Assembly (NCBI GenBank): GCA_003427395.1 | Contig: BFEA01000617.1 | Coordinates: 279,240-306,473 of the forward strand | DNA: 27,234 bases | Origin: Chara braunii | Lineage: Eukaryota > Streptophyta > Charophyceae > Charales > Characeae | Reading direction: 5' to 3' | Shown here: positions 1 to 9,604 of the stretch, piece by piece | Layout: every line of letters starts with the position of its first letter | How positions within the stretch are numbered: position 1 is the stretch's first letter | The notes under the pieces: model-generated | The model's input: the letters and a program-made list of their open reading frames with translations, nothing else | What the model was told of the DNA's origin: nothing | The model's database searches: none | Made by a program: the position numbers and the translations under genes

Positions 1-59
1 TTGATTGATTGATTGATTGATTGTGGTAAGGTCGCCTCCCCCCCGCGAGCACACACACA

Positions 60-111
<52 letters not shown>
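1..111. repeat. Composite microsatellite: (TTGA)n, GC-rich link, (CA)n
   Basis: Bases 1-23 are (TTGA)n. They are followed by a GC-rich link with GGTCGCC and a C run, then (CA)n at 50-111. It reads as the reverse complement of the unit at 691-830, so the two form large inverted arms around 112-690. Short reading frames across it encode only His-Thr repeats and are artefacts. Confidence 0.93.
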
Positions 112-113
<2 letters not shown>

Positions 114-231
114 TGCGGGGCAACTGCCCATTGTTTTTCCCCGTACGAGTTTTTTCTTTTTTTCTTTTTTTTCCTCGTCTTTTTTTGTTTTTGATTTAAA
201 AAAAATCCTTCCAAAGGTTAAGAAAAAAAAT

Positions 232-274
232 ATATATATATGAGGTTGTAGATCTTTTCAAGATCTACAACCCC
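232..274. repeat. AT run and perfect 13-bp stem hairpin (GGTTGTAG family)
   Basis: A short TA run is followed by GGTTGTAGATCTT (244-256), a 3-nt loop and AAGATCTACAACC (260-272), a perfect 13-bp stem, then a T-rich tract. Related hairpins occur at 12489-12521, 26981-27013 and, decayed, near 24381-24402. The arrangement marks a dispersed repeat family rather than a terminator, since there is no gene upstream. Confidence 0.85.
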
Positions 275-319
275 ATATTTTTTGTTTTTTTTTTTCACTT
301 TTTTTGGGCCCCAAATCAC

Positions 320-412
320 CCTCGTACGACCGTCATCCGTACGGCCGTACGGGCATTCGTACGTCCGTACGCACGGGCCGTACGGAGACCCCCCGTACGA
401 CGTACGGGGGAC
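320..412. repeat. Cluster of eight CGTACG palindromes
   Basis: Within about 85 bases the 6-bp palindrome CGTACG occurs eight times (GTAC cores at 324, 339, 347, 359, 367, 380, 395 and 402), several as CCGTACGG. It lies just after the hairpin and T tract, in the place where the 24381 copy is followed by GGCCG-type palindromes. No coding signal is convincing here. Confidence 0.85.
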
Positions 413-690
413 GACACAGACCTACTCACATCACGATTGAACCCTGCAGACTATTGGTTCCCACCACCCACCGAGCCAGGCAGTCACTCCGACGAGCATC
501 CGTCATCACCTACAAGAAACGCAAACATCCCGAACTGAGCGGCCCCCATAAGAGTGCAGTAGGCGCTCCAAACGAGGAACCACTGACTGTTTGGCACTAC
601 TTAAGGGTGCTCAGTTGGGTGAGAAAAAATACTTGGAAAAATTCGGAGGGAGGATAGACAACAAGAGGAAAACAGACAGACATAAAAATT

Positions 691-760
<70 letters not shown>

Positions 761-915
761 CGAGGGGGGGGGGCGACCCCTCCCCCACCAATCAATCAAT
801 CAATCAATCAATCAGCTAATCAATCAGCCATTCAATCGATCAACCAATCAATCAATAAATCAATAAATCAATCCAACAACAAATTCCACCAATTGACCAA
901 TCAACCTTACCTACC

Positions 916-946
<31 letters not shown>

Positions 947-970
947 CCAATCAATCAATCCATCAATCAA
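691..970. repeat. Composite microsatellite: (GT)n, GC motif, (CAAT)n
   Basis: (GT)n with a few GTAT interruptions runs from 694 to 759. A G run, GCGACCCCTCCCCCACC and then imperfect (CAAT)n follow to about 970. It has the same order as 12781-13040 and is the inverse of 1-111. The Ser-Ile-Asn-Gln translation of the CAAT block is an artefact. Confidence 0.93.
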
Positions 971-1169
971 TTAAAAAAAAAGTAGAAAAAAAAACAACAC
1001 GTTTTGGACCCCCCCTGTTTTTTAATATGGGGGGATGGGGCCCGGGTTCCCCCGCCGGAATCCTGATCCCGATTGGCAGGACCCCCTTGCCCTCGGCCGC
1101 AGCGGGGCGATTTCGGCCACTACCGCGGGCCGCGGTGATGACCACCATGACCGCCGCCGTGGGGGACAC
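971..1169. other. GC-rich stretch without recognisable gene
   Basis: After an A-rich tract, 1000-1160 is GC-rich with runs of C and G (for example GGGGGGATGGGG near 1030). A short minus-strand frame crosses it, but its Pro/Gly/Arg-rich translation looks like base composition rather than a gene. It joins the LINE remnant at about 1170. Confidence 0.5.
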
Positions 1170-1459
1170 GTAGACCATATTTGATAGACGTCAACAGCAG
1201 TCCATTAGGCTCCGAATCTCCTTCATATTCCGTGTGCAAGCCTCCAGCATAACAATCAGGTCATCCACGAATAGAGAGTAGAGCGATACTTTCTCCTCGC
1301 GCATCCTTACAGTCCTGATTTGTCGAAGTTCAATGTCCTTATTGTACTGCAGGATAGCTCACAATGCTTCTATTATGATGAGAAAACGGAAAAGGGATAT
1401 AAGCTCCACTTGCCCGACCAGCTATTGGAAGAACTACTGATCCATAAACCTGGATCCAA
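1170..1459 (-). pseudogene. LINE-type (non-LTR) reverse transcriptase remnant, palm part
   Basis: Read on the minus strand from 1459 downward, this gives pieces of a LINE RT: a SVVLPIAGRASGAY segment (like the S-V-V-x-N-G-x-x-S-G stretch before the RQG loop), then PFLIIIEAL in another frame (like the PLSPLLFxxxxEAL helix, with the RxGxRQG loop missing), then KVSLYSLFVDDLIVMLEA. FVDD (complement of about 1260-1271) corresponds to the F-A-D-D catalytic motif of LINE RTs. The frame is broken by a stop after IIIEAL and by at least one shift. It abuts the start of the 5' LTR and complements the remnant at 23762-24106. The motif reading is direct; the family is inferred from motif order. Confidence 0.7.
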
Positions 1460-4400
1460 TATCGGGTGACCACTCACCAGTCGGGCACCCGAAATATAGA
1501 CGATTGGGCCTTGGGTTGAATACCTAGGGGAGAATCAACCGGCGCTTTCATCAGAGTTGTCAGGAAAAATTAAGGGTCGGAAAAGGGGTCGGAAAAGGGG
1601 CCATAAAATCCCCCCCACCGACCATGAGAATTGACCCTTGAAATTAACATGATGAACAGCCACGCCTACCGCGCCTAACACCTACCGTTCCGTTCGTTCC
1701 GAGGCGGTTCCCGAAACGGGCGACTGCGGAGCGGGGGTATGGTGCTAGGCCTCGGCGTGCCCCTTTTACATCGAATAATTAAGTAGGAATTGAACTCTCA
1801 AATTTCATTAATTTTAATAACAAAATTAAAATTAAAAAAAAGAATTAAAAATAAGAAAAGGGAAAAAAATAACTGAATATTTACTATTTAATTAAATTTT
1901 ATTGGAATTTATCCTTGATAAAATTGTCCTCCATTTTTATTAATCCCAATAAAAAAATTAATAATGAGTAAAATAATTAAAAACAATAAAAGAGAAGAAA
2001 ACGAATGATTAATTATTATTTTATTAATTTTTATCAAAAATTATCCTTGCTGAATTTTAACCACAAATTATTTATTTACTCTAGGTGTGTCGATTCGAAC
2101 GATTTTTCGATAACTATAAACCCTTGTTGGATTTTGCCCGATTCATGTGATTATTACCGTAACTATGATTCGGATGTTGTTGAGCAAGCGGGACTGTTTT
2201 TTGGGTTATGGCAACATAGTTAATATGGTGTTGTCATCAGCTCGATTTGGGAACAAGCAACACTATTATTCTAGTATGGTAACTAGTTCGGAATTGGTAT
2301 GGTATTGTCATTCGGACAACATCGGTACGGGCTACTTCAGTTCATTATTGAGACGACCAGAATGACCGCTAGTTCAGATTGGCACAATTATGGGTTCGGC
2401 ATCGACGTGGTACTGCAGCCTGATACTAATTTTCAGGCTTGGAACAGGTACGGTACTGAGCGGTTCGATATTGGTAACTCCTGTTGCGGTACATTGATCC
2501 GTCTCGGGACTATTGTGGTTCACCCATGTGGGGCCGGCACGACGATGAGACAACATATTGCAGTTCCGTTCTTTCAATTTTCTCGGCACTAATCTCACTG
2601 CGAGGATACTGGTTTGGAGTGGCGCCTTTATTGGTATGGCACAGATACTGTTTGCTGTGGAGATATTATTTATTTTTCTAGCGTGATCACTGGTGACCGT
2701 TGAGGGCTCGATGGTTTTGCGGCACTAGTCCTGTCACAACACTTAATCGTTCTAGGCCTGTGGCCTGGGACTGCACGGACCACAGGACAGGACATGCGAG
2801 AGGCGCCGAAATGGTACCAAAGGGCGCATTCTGATGTGAGCAAGGTTCGGTATAGGTACCACGAGGCCGCCCCCAATGTCAAAAACCCTTTGTACTGCGG
2901 AGGGTCAGGGCGAGCTTGTCAGGCCTGGGTCGCAAGCAGGGTATAGTGGAGGTCACGGCAAGTTAGATTCATTCGGACTGGGAGTGGTCACAGAAGGGCG
3001 TGCCAGGCGTACACAGCTTCTAGAGACTGCTCGGGTCGCTGCCAAGAGGCACGCTTGAGTCTGCTCGAGGGACGCCATTCGGGGAATAACAGAGAGTGGG
3101 ACTCAGACAAAGGAAAGGGAGGGGCGTGCCCGACTTACACCGCGGGGAGCACAACTCGATTCGGCTGGTGGAAAACTGCGCGCCTGGCGTGCACAACGTT
3201 CTTGAGACTGTTCGAGTCCGACTCGAACACGCCCGTTCAGAGATCAGTCGGTGGGAAGGGAGGCGTGCGCGGTGTGCGCAGTGAACGAAAGTGTGATCGA
3301 TCGAGTGTGCACGTAGCCGCACGACTGCATCGTGGTACGGGCGTTGCGGGTGAAGTGAACAACCATTATCTCTGGGTGTCGCAATATCGCGGCTGTGAAG
3401 TCAGCTATTCCATTGGCGATGGCGCAGACAGTATTGCAAGTGGGATAATCAATCATCAATGATGGCTGAGTAGACAACCGCTCCACAAATGATGAGGGGA
3501 GATTTGATGAGCTCCGCTGGTTCGGACGGTCCAATAAGAGAGAAGTGATGTAGGGTGGTGACACACTGATGAGCACGTGCGACTGTGAGAGAGAGAGAAC
3601 CGTTTGCTTTGTGGATTCCCAATTGAAGCGCGCACGTGTTTCCACTTGGGAGAGAGATACGGGGAGAGAGGGCTTTTAAGAGGGCTCCAAAGGGTGAGAC
3701 AGGGGGTGCTTTCAGGGGGAGATAGGAAGAGGAGCAAGGAGAGGGGGTTAGGCCGCACCCGAGTGAAGAATAAATGAGGAAGAGAGAACTCCGGGAACAC
3801 GTGATTAAGAGCGGGCGGCGGAAAAGCTAATGATGATGGCGAATAAGAGGGAGCTGGTAAAGAGGGCATCAGGATCTCGAGAGAAGATTCGGCAGGACGG
3901 TCCTCTTTTTCATTCCACCAGGAATGCTCAGCGGCAACGGCCAGACAACGAGCTTAATGGAGATGGAGTGAAACTGAGTCCCAATTGTACTGCGACAAGA
4001 AGGAAGAGGGATGCTAATGTTGTAGAATGTTGAGTGACCGATCCTGACAACCCAAGTTTGATTGAGAGAGCACGACCAAATACCCAGGAGAGAAAGTTGA
4101 GTTAGTGGCACAGTTGCGATCGACATTTGATTCAAGTGTTCCAACCCAGGTATTTACCTTCCGACGAGACTTCCATACCTCCAGTCAGAGAAACTCTTCA
4201 GTTGGTAATAATCAAGAGAGCCCTGGGCTATCGAGGCAAGCGAGATCACTTGGCCTATGATGATATGTGAATTCGACATTTCCCTGACGAAAGAGAGAAG
4301 GTACCACAACCTGAACCTGCAGAATTTGATCACCTATCAGCGGCGATCACTCATCATACATCTCCGAATTGGCAGAAAGTCGACACCAAAACTAACAGTC

Positions 4401-5436
4401 GAGAAAACAAATGCGAACAGGCACACTCGATTGTCGATCCGGTACGTGAATACTACTAGGTTAAATGTTCTTGAAAACCGTACAGGTCTTTTATCTTTAA
4501 GAGAATCAGTGAAAGATTTATCGACTTATCCTTATCCCTGTCATACCTCTATAAAAAAAAAACAAAAAAAAATGAAAAAAAAAACATTTATCGAAAATCA
4601 GGGCGGACAGCAACGGGGGTGCACCTATATCTGGAAGAGTTTGTTCGAGGAAAAGGACAAGAATGAAGTGAGAGGGACATCAAGAGCCTCTCTCCTAGTT
4701 AAATCAAACCCGTTTTTCTTGAGAACAGTGAGATCCTCTGGTTTAATTGAAGTGTATGCTCAGACTATTAGGAGTTAGAGCTTCCTCTTCTCGGTAACTT
4801 GGCCAAGTGTTGGTTATCCCTGTATCTGTTGAGGGTCACCCGAAAGCGATCTCGTATCTCCGCGGTGCTTTTAGCAATGTCACGAAGACTCTAATCACTA
4901 GACTACATGACGGTGCGGTGGCTCTCATTGTCAGATTGGTCTGGACTCTGAAGACCAGAAGGGTTGAAAGCAGGGGTGAGTGATTATCGTTTAATTTAAT
5001 CTTGTTGTCACAGTGATTGCAGCAGGAAAAAAAAGGGGATATTGTACAACTAATCGAGACGATTGTCTGATGGAGTTTCTTAGGTTTAGAGAAATTTATT
5101 GGTGGAAACTAAGAACGAAAAATCTGTGCGAACGTGCCATCTCTGTCGGAAGACCTCTGTCGCTTCGGCCTCATGAATGGGGATCTTTGTGGTGGGGGTG
5201 AACTTTGATTGAAGTGTATGATTATTGCAATTAAGTTCAATTAACTGATTCCATTATAATGTGATAGGCAGCATGGATCATCGAGTCCTACGCTCATAAT
5301 GGATGCATGACAGTGTAAAGCAGATGCTGGTCCCCTGCTGGGCGTTGAAGAGCTCTTACGTGGGCGCAACAAGTGACAAGCGTTGTAGCCCTTGGCTCCA
5401 GCGAACAATGGGCACCCCTCCCCGGGTTTCCCCACA
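1460..5436 (+). repeat. 5' long terminal repeat (~3.98 kb) of giant Ty3/gypsy element
   Basis: This matches 19522-23761 along its whole length, at about 90 percent in blocks compared by eye, and the tRNA-type primer site follows its end directly. The 3' copy begins TGTCGGG; this copy begins TATCGGG, so the canonical TG appears lost by G-to-A. Both end CCCCACA. It contains an AT-rich block (about 1790-2080), a GGTAC-rich block (about 2270-2870), three GTGCCAGGCGTACAC-like sub-repeats (about 2997-3215), a purine-rich block (about 3580-3800) and a TATAAAAA at 4550-4557 that could be a promoter but is not conserved in the 3' copy. Four kilobases is very long for an LTR; Ogre-like plant elements reach similar sizes. 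No matching 5-bp target duplication was found at the exact ends. Confidence 0.92.
4257..4778 (+). other. Reading frame inside the 5' LTR, partly kept in the 3' LTR
   Basis: This is an open frame of 173 codons. Its last ~130 codons stay open in the same frame and end at the same stop in the 3' LTR (22727-23125), despite roughly 10 percent divergence and length changes in a poly-Lys (A-run) stretch. The product is basic, with a Lys-rich centre and no recognisable domain. Differences between the copies seem to fall at silent and replacing sites alike, so chance openness is quite possible. Upstream, another frame also reads plausibly in both copies (PEPAEFD, THHTSPNWQ). No function is assigned. 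Confidence 0.25.
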
Positions 5437-5440
5437 AACT

Positions 5441-5458
5441 TGGCGCTGTTGTCGGGGA
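5441..5458 (+). promoter_or_regulatory. Primer binding site, tRNA-Asp type
   Basis: TGGCGCTGTTGTCGGGGA starts four bases after the LTR end. The complement of the plant tRNA-Asp 3' end is TGGCGCCGTTGCCGGGGA (from knowledge of plant tRNA-Asp, also used by Athila-like plant elements), so this site differs by two C-to-T changes in 18. In the element it would prime minus-strand DNA synthesis. Its position confirms the LTR end and the + strand orientation. Confidence 0.85.
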
Positions 5459-6390
5459 GGGGACTGCACCCCGAAGGCCTCGGCCTTCCCATATCAATCG
5501 GGGGTGCACAAGCTGATTAACCGCCGGTTGATTAGTTTGATTAGTTGATTAGCTTATTTTTTTTATTGTCTATTTTAAGTAATTTGGGTTTTTCTAAATA
5601 TCTTCTGATCCGGGCATTTTTGCACGAGCCGCACCGGATCAAAGTTCATCCTCGAATCAAGGCGAACATTTTGGTACCTTTTTCACAAAAATCTAACGGC
5701 AAGAAATTAGGATAATCAATTTTATTTATTTTTTAAATATTATTTCAAAATCCTATTTTCCTTTTTAATTTAATTATACGAAATTGAAGCGGAATTTGGG
5801 GACGCCCGCTTGAGGCAAACTTGTCCCATTTATTTTTCTCGAAGTTCTAAGACGCTGGCCAGGAAAAACGGGCTACGTTTGTACAAACAACAGCCCCAAC
5901 AGAAACAAAGTAAAAGGAATATAAGAGAAAATTGTAATGTTCCTTGTAATTTTAATTAAAAATAAAAGAGACAAAAATAAGAAAAAGTAATCTAATAACT
6001 TTTCTCTTTGAACTTGAAAGAACCTTAAAAAAAAAATCCACGGCGGTCTGGGGTTTATGGTGTGCGTACGGCCGTGCGCAAAACCCAAAACCCTAATTGG
6101 GGGAAACCCTAATTAGGATAAACCCCTAGTACTACTATTAAAATATACGACTAATTAAATAAAATTCTAACTCCAACTTTGTGGGTGTCAATCGTAGTGG
6201 AGATCGAGGCTTCTGTGCATAAGGCATAGGCTCGGAAAATAAAGAAAATTAATTTGATTTTTGTTATAATTAGGTAAATAAAAACAAAAATAAATATCTA
6301 AAAATTAATTGAAGTTTGAGTTCTTTTATCTTTTCGTCCGTTCTATCTTGGTCCCTTTTCGACGGATTAATCAAAGGATAACCTCCCCAG

Positions 6391-6434
6391 CCCCATTCCA
6401 ACGGGGGGGGGCGAAAACGCTGCCGAATTTTTTG
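6391..6434 (+). repeat. Leader direct repeat, copy 1
   Basis: CCCCATTCCAACGGGG, then a G run, GGCGAAAACGCTGCCGAA and a T run. The second copy is at 7168-7210. The CCCC/GGGG ends can pair. Confidence 0.75.
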
Positions 6435-7167
6435 TAAATTTTCTAAAATTATTTTCCACCCTTAAAAATCGCAAAATGCTGCGAGCTTTTATGTATTTTG
6501 ACCTTTAATAAGTATAAAATAAGAGTAGTAATTAATCCAATCCGGACTTAATTTTTTCTAATTAATGTTTGGAAAATATAAGAAAATTCCTTAAAAGAGG
6601 AAGGAAAAAGGGCAGTTTGACTAATTTGTGATTGGGTGGGTCTGCTGGTCCATTTTCGAAGATCTGAAACCGACAACAATAATTTTCGCGAATTAAAAAA
6701 AATATGTTTTTTGTAATTAATTAACGAAAACTAGTAGTAAACTCAAACGGAAGGGTAAAAAAAAGTAGGTACTTACCTCTCGACTCCTTAGGGTTTGCGT
6801 CTATTCCCCCTATACACTGAAGGTGAGGCGGTGCTTTCTTCTTATTTGTAAGGATTTTTTATTAATTAAAATAATTAAAATTTCTTAAAAATAAGAAAAT
6901 GGCATAGAAATTTGAAAAGTGAGTACATACGCATTATATCTTTGGTTTTTGTCTAGGGGACTAGATCTATTGGTCGGAGATGGGGCAGAGGTTGCAGAGG
7001 ACTGAATTCCCTCGAATTGAGTACACGCCTTTTATCCGAGGGAGCTCGAGTATGAGGCTTGTAAGCTCATTTTGAGGACGAAACTCCACACCCTCCGTAT
7101 CTAGGGTACTTTAGGACCTGGTTAGCACTTAGCTAGGTAACTTTTTTTTTAGGGACTTCGTCTCGAA

Positions 7168-7210
7168 CCCCATTCCAACGGGGGAAGGCGAAGTGCTGCC
7201 GAAATTTTCC
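7168..7210 (+). repeat. Leader direct repeat, copy 2
   Basis: CCCCATTCCAACGGGG followed by GAAGGCGAAGTGCTGCCGAA and ATTTT. It is nearly the same as 6391-6434 and lies about 70 bases before coding module A. Confidence 0.75.
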
Positions 7211-7277
7211 TAAGGGTTTTGAGTTTTTCTTAACTCATTTTTCATACGCTTCTTTATCCCTTACTGCATTTACGTGG

Positions 7278-8344
7278 ATGTGGCCACCCTCATCAGTAGA
7301 GGAATATGTTGTTGACCGATGTTGGGAGATTGAGCCTCCCGAACTCGTAGAAGGGGACCTCGTGGAGTTCACTTTGCCGACTTGACCCACTAACTGGCAC
7401 GACGGCCGGTAGAAGTGGAGGTCGATCCTCGTGTGGCCTCGGGCCTGGCTGTGGATGTACCGAGAGCTCAAGAGCAACCAGGGTCCGCGCAGCCGATGCC
7501 CAGAGGAGACTGCGTATGGCGAGGTTAAGGCATATTTGTATCTGAGTCTGGAAGTGACTAAAATGACCGCACTGACTCTTGTGTCTTGGGGACCTGTGGG
7601 ATCATCGCTTGGGCCGAACGATGCTTGCGGAAGGAGATAGAAGCCTTCCGGCTTGAGGAGGGACAGGACGCGATAGCGCTGCTCCACAGGTTTCCTCCCC
7701 GTGCTATTACCGGAGAGCTTCAGGTTGTCCGAGACAGGTTTTTCCCGCACTCGGGCTGTAGGCTGAAGGCGACCGTTCCCTCATTCATGGTCGACGAGGC
7801 GATCGGCAGGATAGGCGGCTTGGTCGAGGCCTATCTCACAACCACAGAGCTCCAACACTTCTCTCGAGGAGATCTCGACACGCATTGTATCTATTTTTCT
7901 CTTGTGACCGTTGGACCCCGGTAGGGAGACGAGAGGATTCAGCTTATAGAGCTGATCCGGTTTATTGCCCCTACCTCTCAGGGAGCCTGGTGGGAGGAGG
8001 GTTACGACTGGAGGCAGCCCCCGCCGCCTTATGTGTGGGATCTACAAGACCGCGAGCTTCGGGTCGGACCGGACTATACCACACCGATAGGTTGGCTCTT
8101 CACAGAGCACTATGACTCGTGGTGGGCTCCTGGTGATGTTGATCACCTTATAGTTGTTTATCTGCTGACCCGGTACTACGAGGCTATCGAGGCACCAGGA
8201 TGTCGCATAGTGGAGGAGCTCGATGATGATGACGAGGAGGCCTGAGAGCCTGACTAGGTGGACTCCGGGTCAGAGGAGGAGGTAGAGGAGGACGAAGCGG
8301 ATGCACGTGCAATCTACTTCCTTAGGCTCCTGGTTCCGTTCTGA
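7278..8344 (+). pseudogene. Module A: unrecognised retrotransposon protein, first of three tandem copies
   Basis: From ATG 7278 the frame reads through two stops (TGA 7383, TAG 7410), shifts near 7580, and continues in the second frame to TGA 8342 with stops at 7922, 8243 and 8255, for about 350 codons. Landmarks in order: LVEGDLVEFTLP, WRSILVWPRAWLWMYREL, IIAWAERCLRKE, VPSFMVDEAIGRIGGL, HFSRGDLD, GDERIQLIELIRFIAP, RELRVGPDYTTPIGWLF, LTRYYEAIEAP and an acidic Asp/Glu tail. Module B repeats all of these in the same order, and module C the first half. I recognise no known domain. Its place between leader and gag resembles the extra 5' ORF of large plant Ty3/gypsy elements (Ogre type), but no homology to that protein is claimed. 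TAG 7922 replaces the Trp of B's RWGDER. Confidence 0.65.
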
Positions 8345-8422
8345 GCTTAGAGGAGAGTGCGTGATAGAGTGTAGAGTGTTCAGAGAGATAGTGAGCTTGC
8401 CGACGAGGTTTCGTTTGGGCGG

Positions 8423-9481
8423 ATGTGGTCGCCTGCAGTGGTAGAGGAGTTCCCCATCACAGTGCAATGGTGGTCATATGAACCCTCAAAGTTAGTGGAG
8501 GGAGAACTATTGGAGTTCACACTTCCCTCTCGTCCGATCCACGAGAACGATAACAATTTTGGATGACGATCGATACTTTACAGACCAGGCATATGGTTGT
8601 GGATCTATCGAGAGCTGAATGGAATGAGAGACAATAGGGGTAGGCTCCTTTCACAACCCACTTGGGGTGAAATGAAGGCTTTCTTGTACTTGAGTGCTGA
8701 GGCCGCGAAGGAGGCTGCACTATCTCTTGTCATCGGGGGATCGTGCGCAATCATAGACTGGGCCGAGCGATATCTCCGAGAAGAGACAAAGTCTTTTTAG
8801 CGGGACGAGGAGGAGGATCATGTGAGAAGGTGGCCTAGGAGAGTCCCTGTTAGGGAAATGTTGGGAGATCTCTGTGTCGTTGGACCGGGATTCTTCCCTT
8901 ATTCTAACAGGCAGTTGAGGACAACCGTGCCTACGTTCGTAGTAGAGGAGCTGTTCGGGGTAGTAGGACGACTGTTTGAGCCCTACTTGACGCTGCAGGA
9001 ACTTAGTATTTTCTCTCGCCGCGACCTGGATGCAGACTACATCTATTACTCTCTTTTGACAAGAGGGTTGCGCTGGGGAGACGAAAGGCTCCAACTTATA
9101 GAACTAGTACGGCTTATAGCTCCTTCCCCGAACATGGATTGGTCGTGAGTGGCATCGTCGGAGTGGAGGCACCCCCCACCATCATACGTGAGGGACCTCT
9201 TGGACAGAGAGCTTAGAGCCGGGCCTGAGTACGTTGCTCCATTGGGGCGACTCTTTGCAGATGATTGGGACGTCTGCTAGAGCGATGCTCTTATATCTCC
9301 ACACCTAGTCACGCGATACTACGAGAGAATAGGAGCGCCGAGGTACGTCAAAGAGCCGGAAGCGGACGATGATGGGGAGTTTTCGAAGTCGGAGAATGAG
9401 ATAGAGGCGGTCGACGGAGAGTGTGAGGCTGCTGTGGGATCGATCTACTTTCCGAGGATAGTGATCGACCTTAGGGCCTAG
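8423..9481 (+). pseudogene. Module B: second tandem copy, single frame with four stops
   Basis: One frame runs from ATG 8423 to TAG 9479 (352 codons) with stops only at 8564 (TGA), 8798 (TAG), 9146 (TGA) and 9278 (TAG). Landmarks match module A: LVEGELLEFTLP, RSILYRPGIWLWIYREL, WGEMKAFLYLSAEAAKEAAL, CAIIDWAERYLREE, VPTFVVEELFGVVGRLFEPY, FSRRDLDADYIYYSLLT, RWGDERLQLIELVRLIAP, RELRAGPEYVAPLGRLF, LVTRYYERIGAP and an acidic tail ending IYFPR. The stops at 8564 and 9278 fall where A has Trp, so these are probably TGG changed by G-to-A. This is the best preserved of the three copies. No domain is recognised; Trp, Tyr and acidic residues are prominent. Confidence 0.7.
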
Positions 9482-9604
9482 ATATGCACAATGCAGAACA
9501 TGGAGTGGATAGAGAGAGATGAGGAGTGATTCGAATGCGTGGTGAGCGTATCTATTACAACGTGACTCTGATCCCTATAAGGTAAAGAGGTTGGTCATGC
9601 CTAG

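Larger units (their letters stand above)
5459..7277 (+). other. Retrotransposon leader, non-coding, AT-rich
   Basis: About 1.8 kb with no credible reading frame. Visible items are a GATCCGG/CCGGATC stem-loop at about 5607-5640; a GTACGGC-type palindrome near 6066; two plant telo-box-like AAACCCTAA motifs (6088-6096 and 6104-6112); and a ~43-bp direct repeat with a CCCC-ATTCCAAC-GGGG hairpin (6391-6434 and 7168-7210). A long untranslated leader before the first coding block is common in large plant Ty3/gypsy elements. Confidence 0.6.

Noticed and set aside
13-243. Open frames of His-Thr, Cys-Val or Ser-Ile-Asn-Gln repeats over microsatellites (also 597-985 and 12639-13316)
   Set aside because: They are translations of (CA)n, (GT)n and (CAAT)n; simple repeats stay open in all frames and show no other coding features.
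3244-3869. Minus-strand frames of 133-137 codons in the 5' LTR
   Set aside because: They lie in a purine-rich block whose complement is Ser/Pro/Leu-rich in any frame, and they are not kept open over the same length in the 3' LTR.
5580-5870. A relative of the 3' LTR MITE in the leader
   Set aside because: Only a GAGGCAAA...TTTATTTTTCT stretch is similar; no CTAGGCT ends or flanking duplication were found.
6081-6128. Interstitial telomere array
   Set aside because: Only two exact AAACCCTAA words with irregular spacing; too few for a telomeric tract.
7235-7750. 171-codon minus-strand frame opposite module A
   Set aside because: The + strand over the same bases aligns with module B at protein level, so the minus frame is a shadow.
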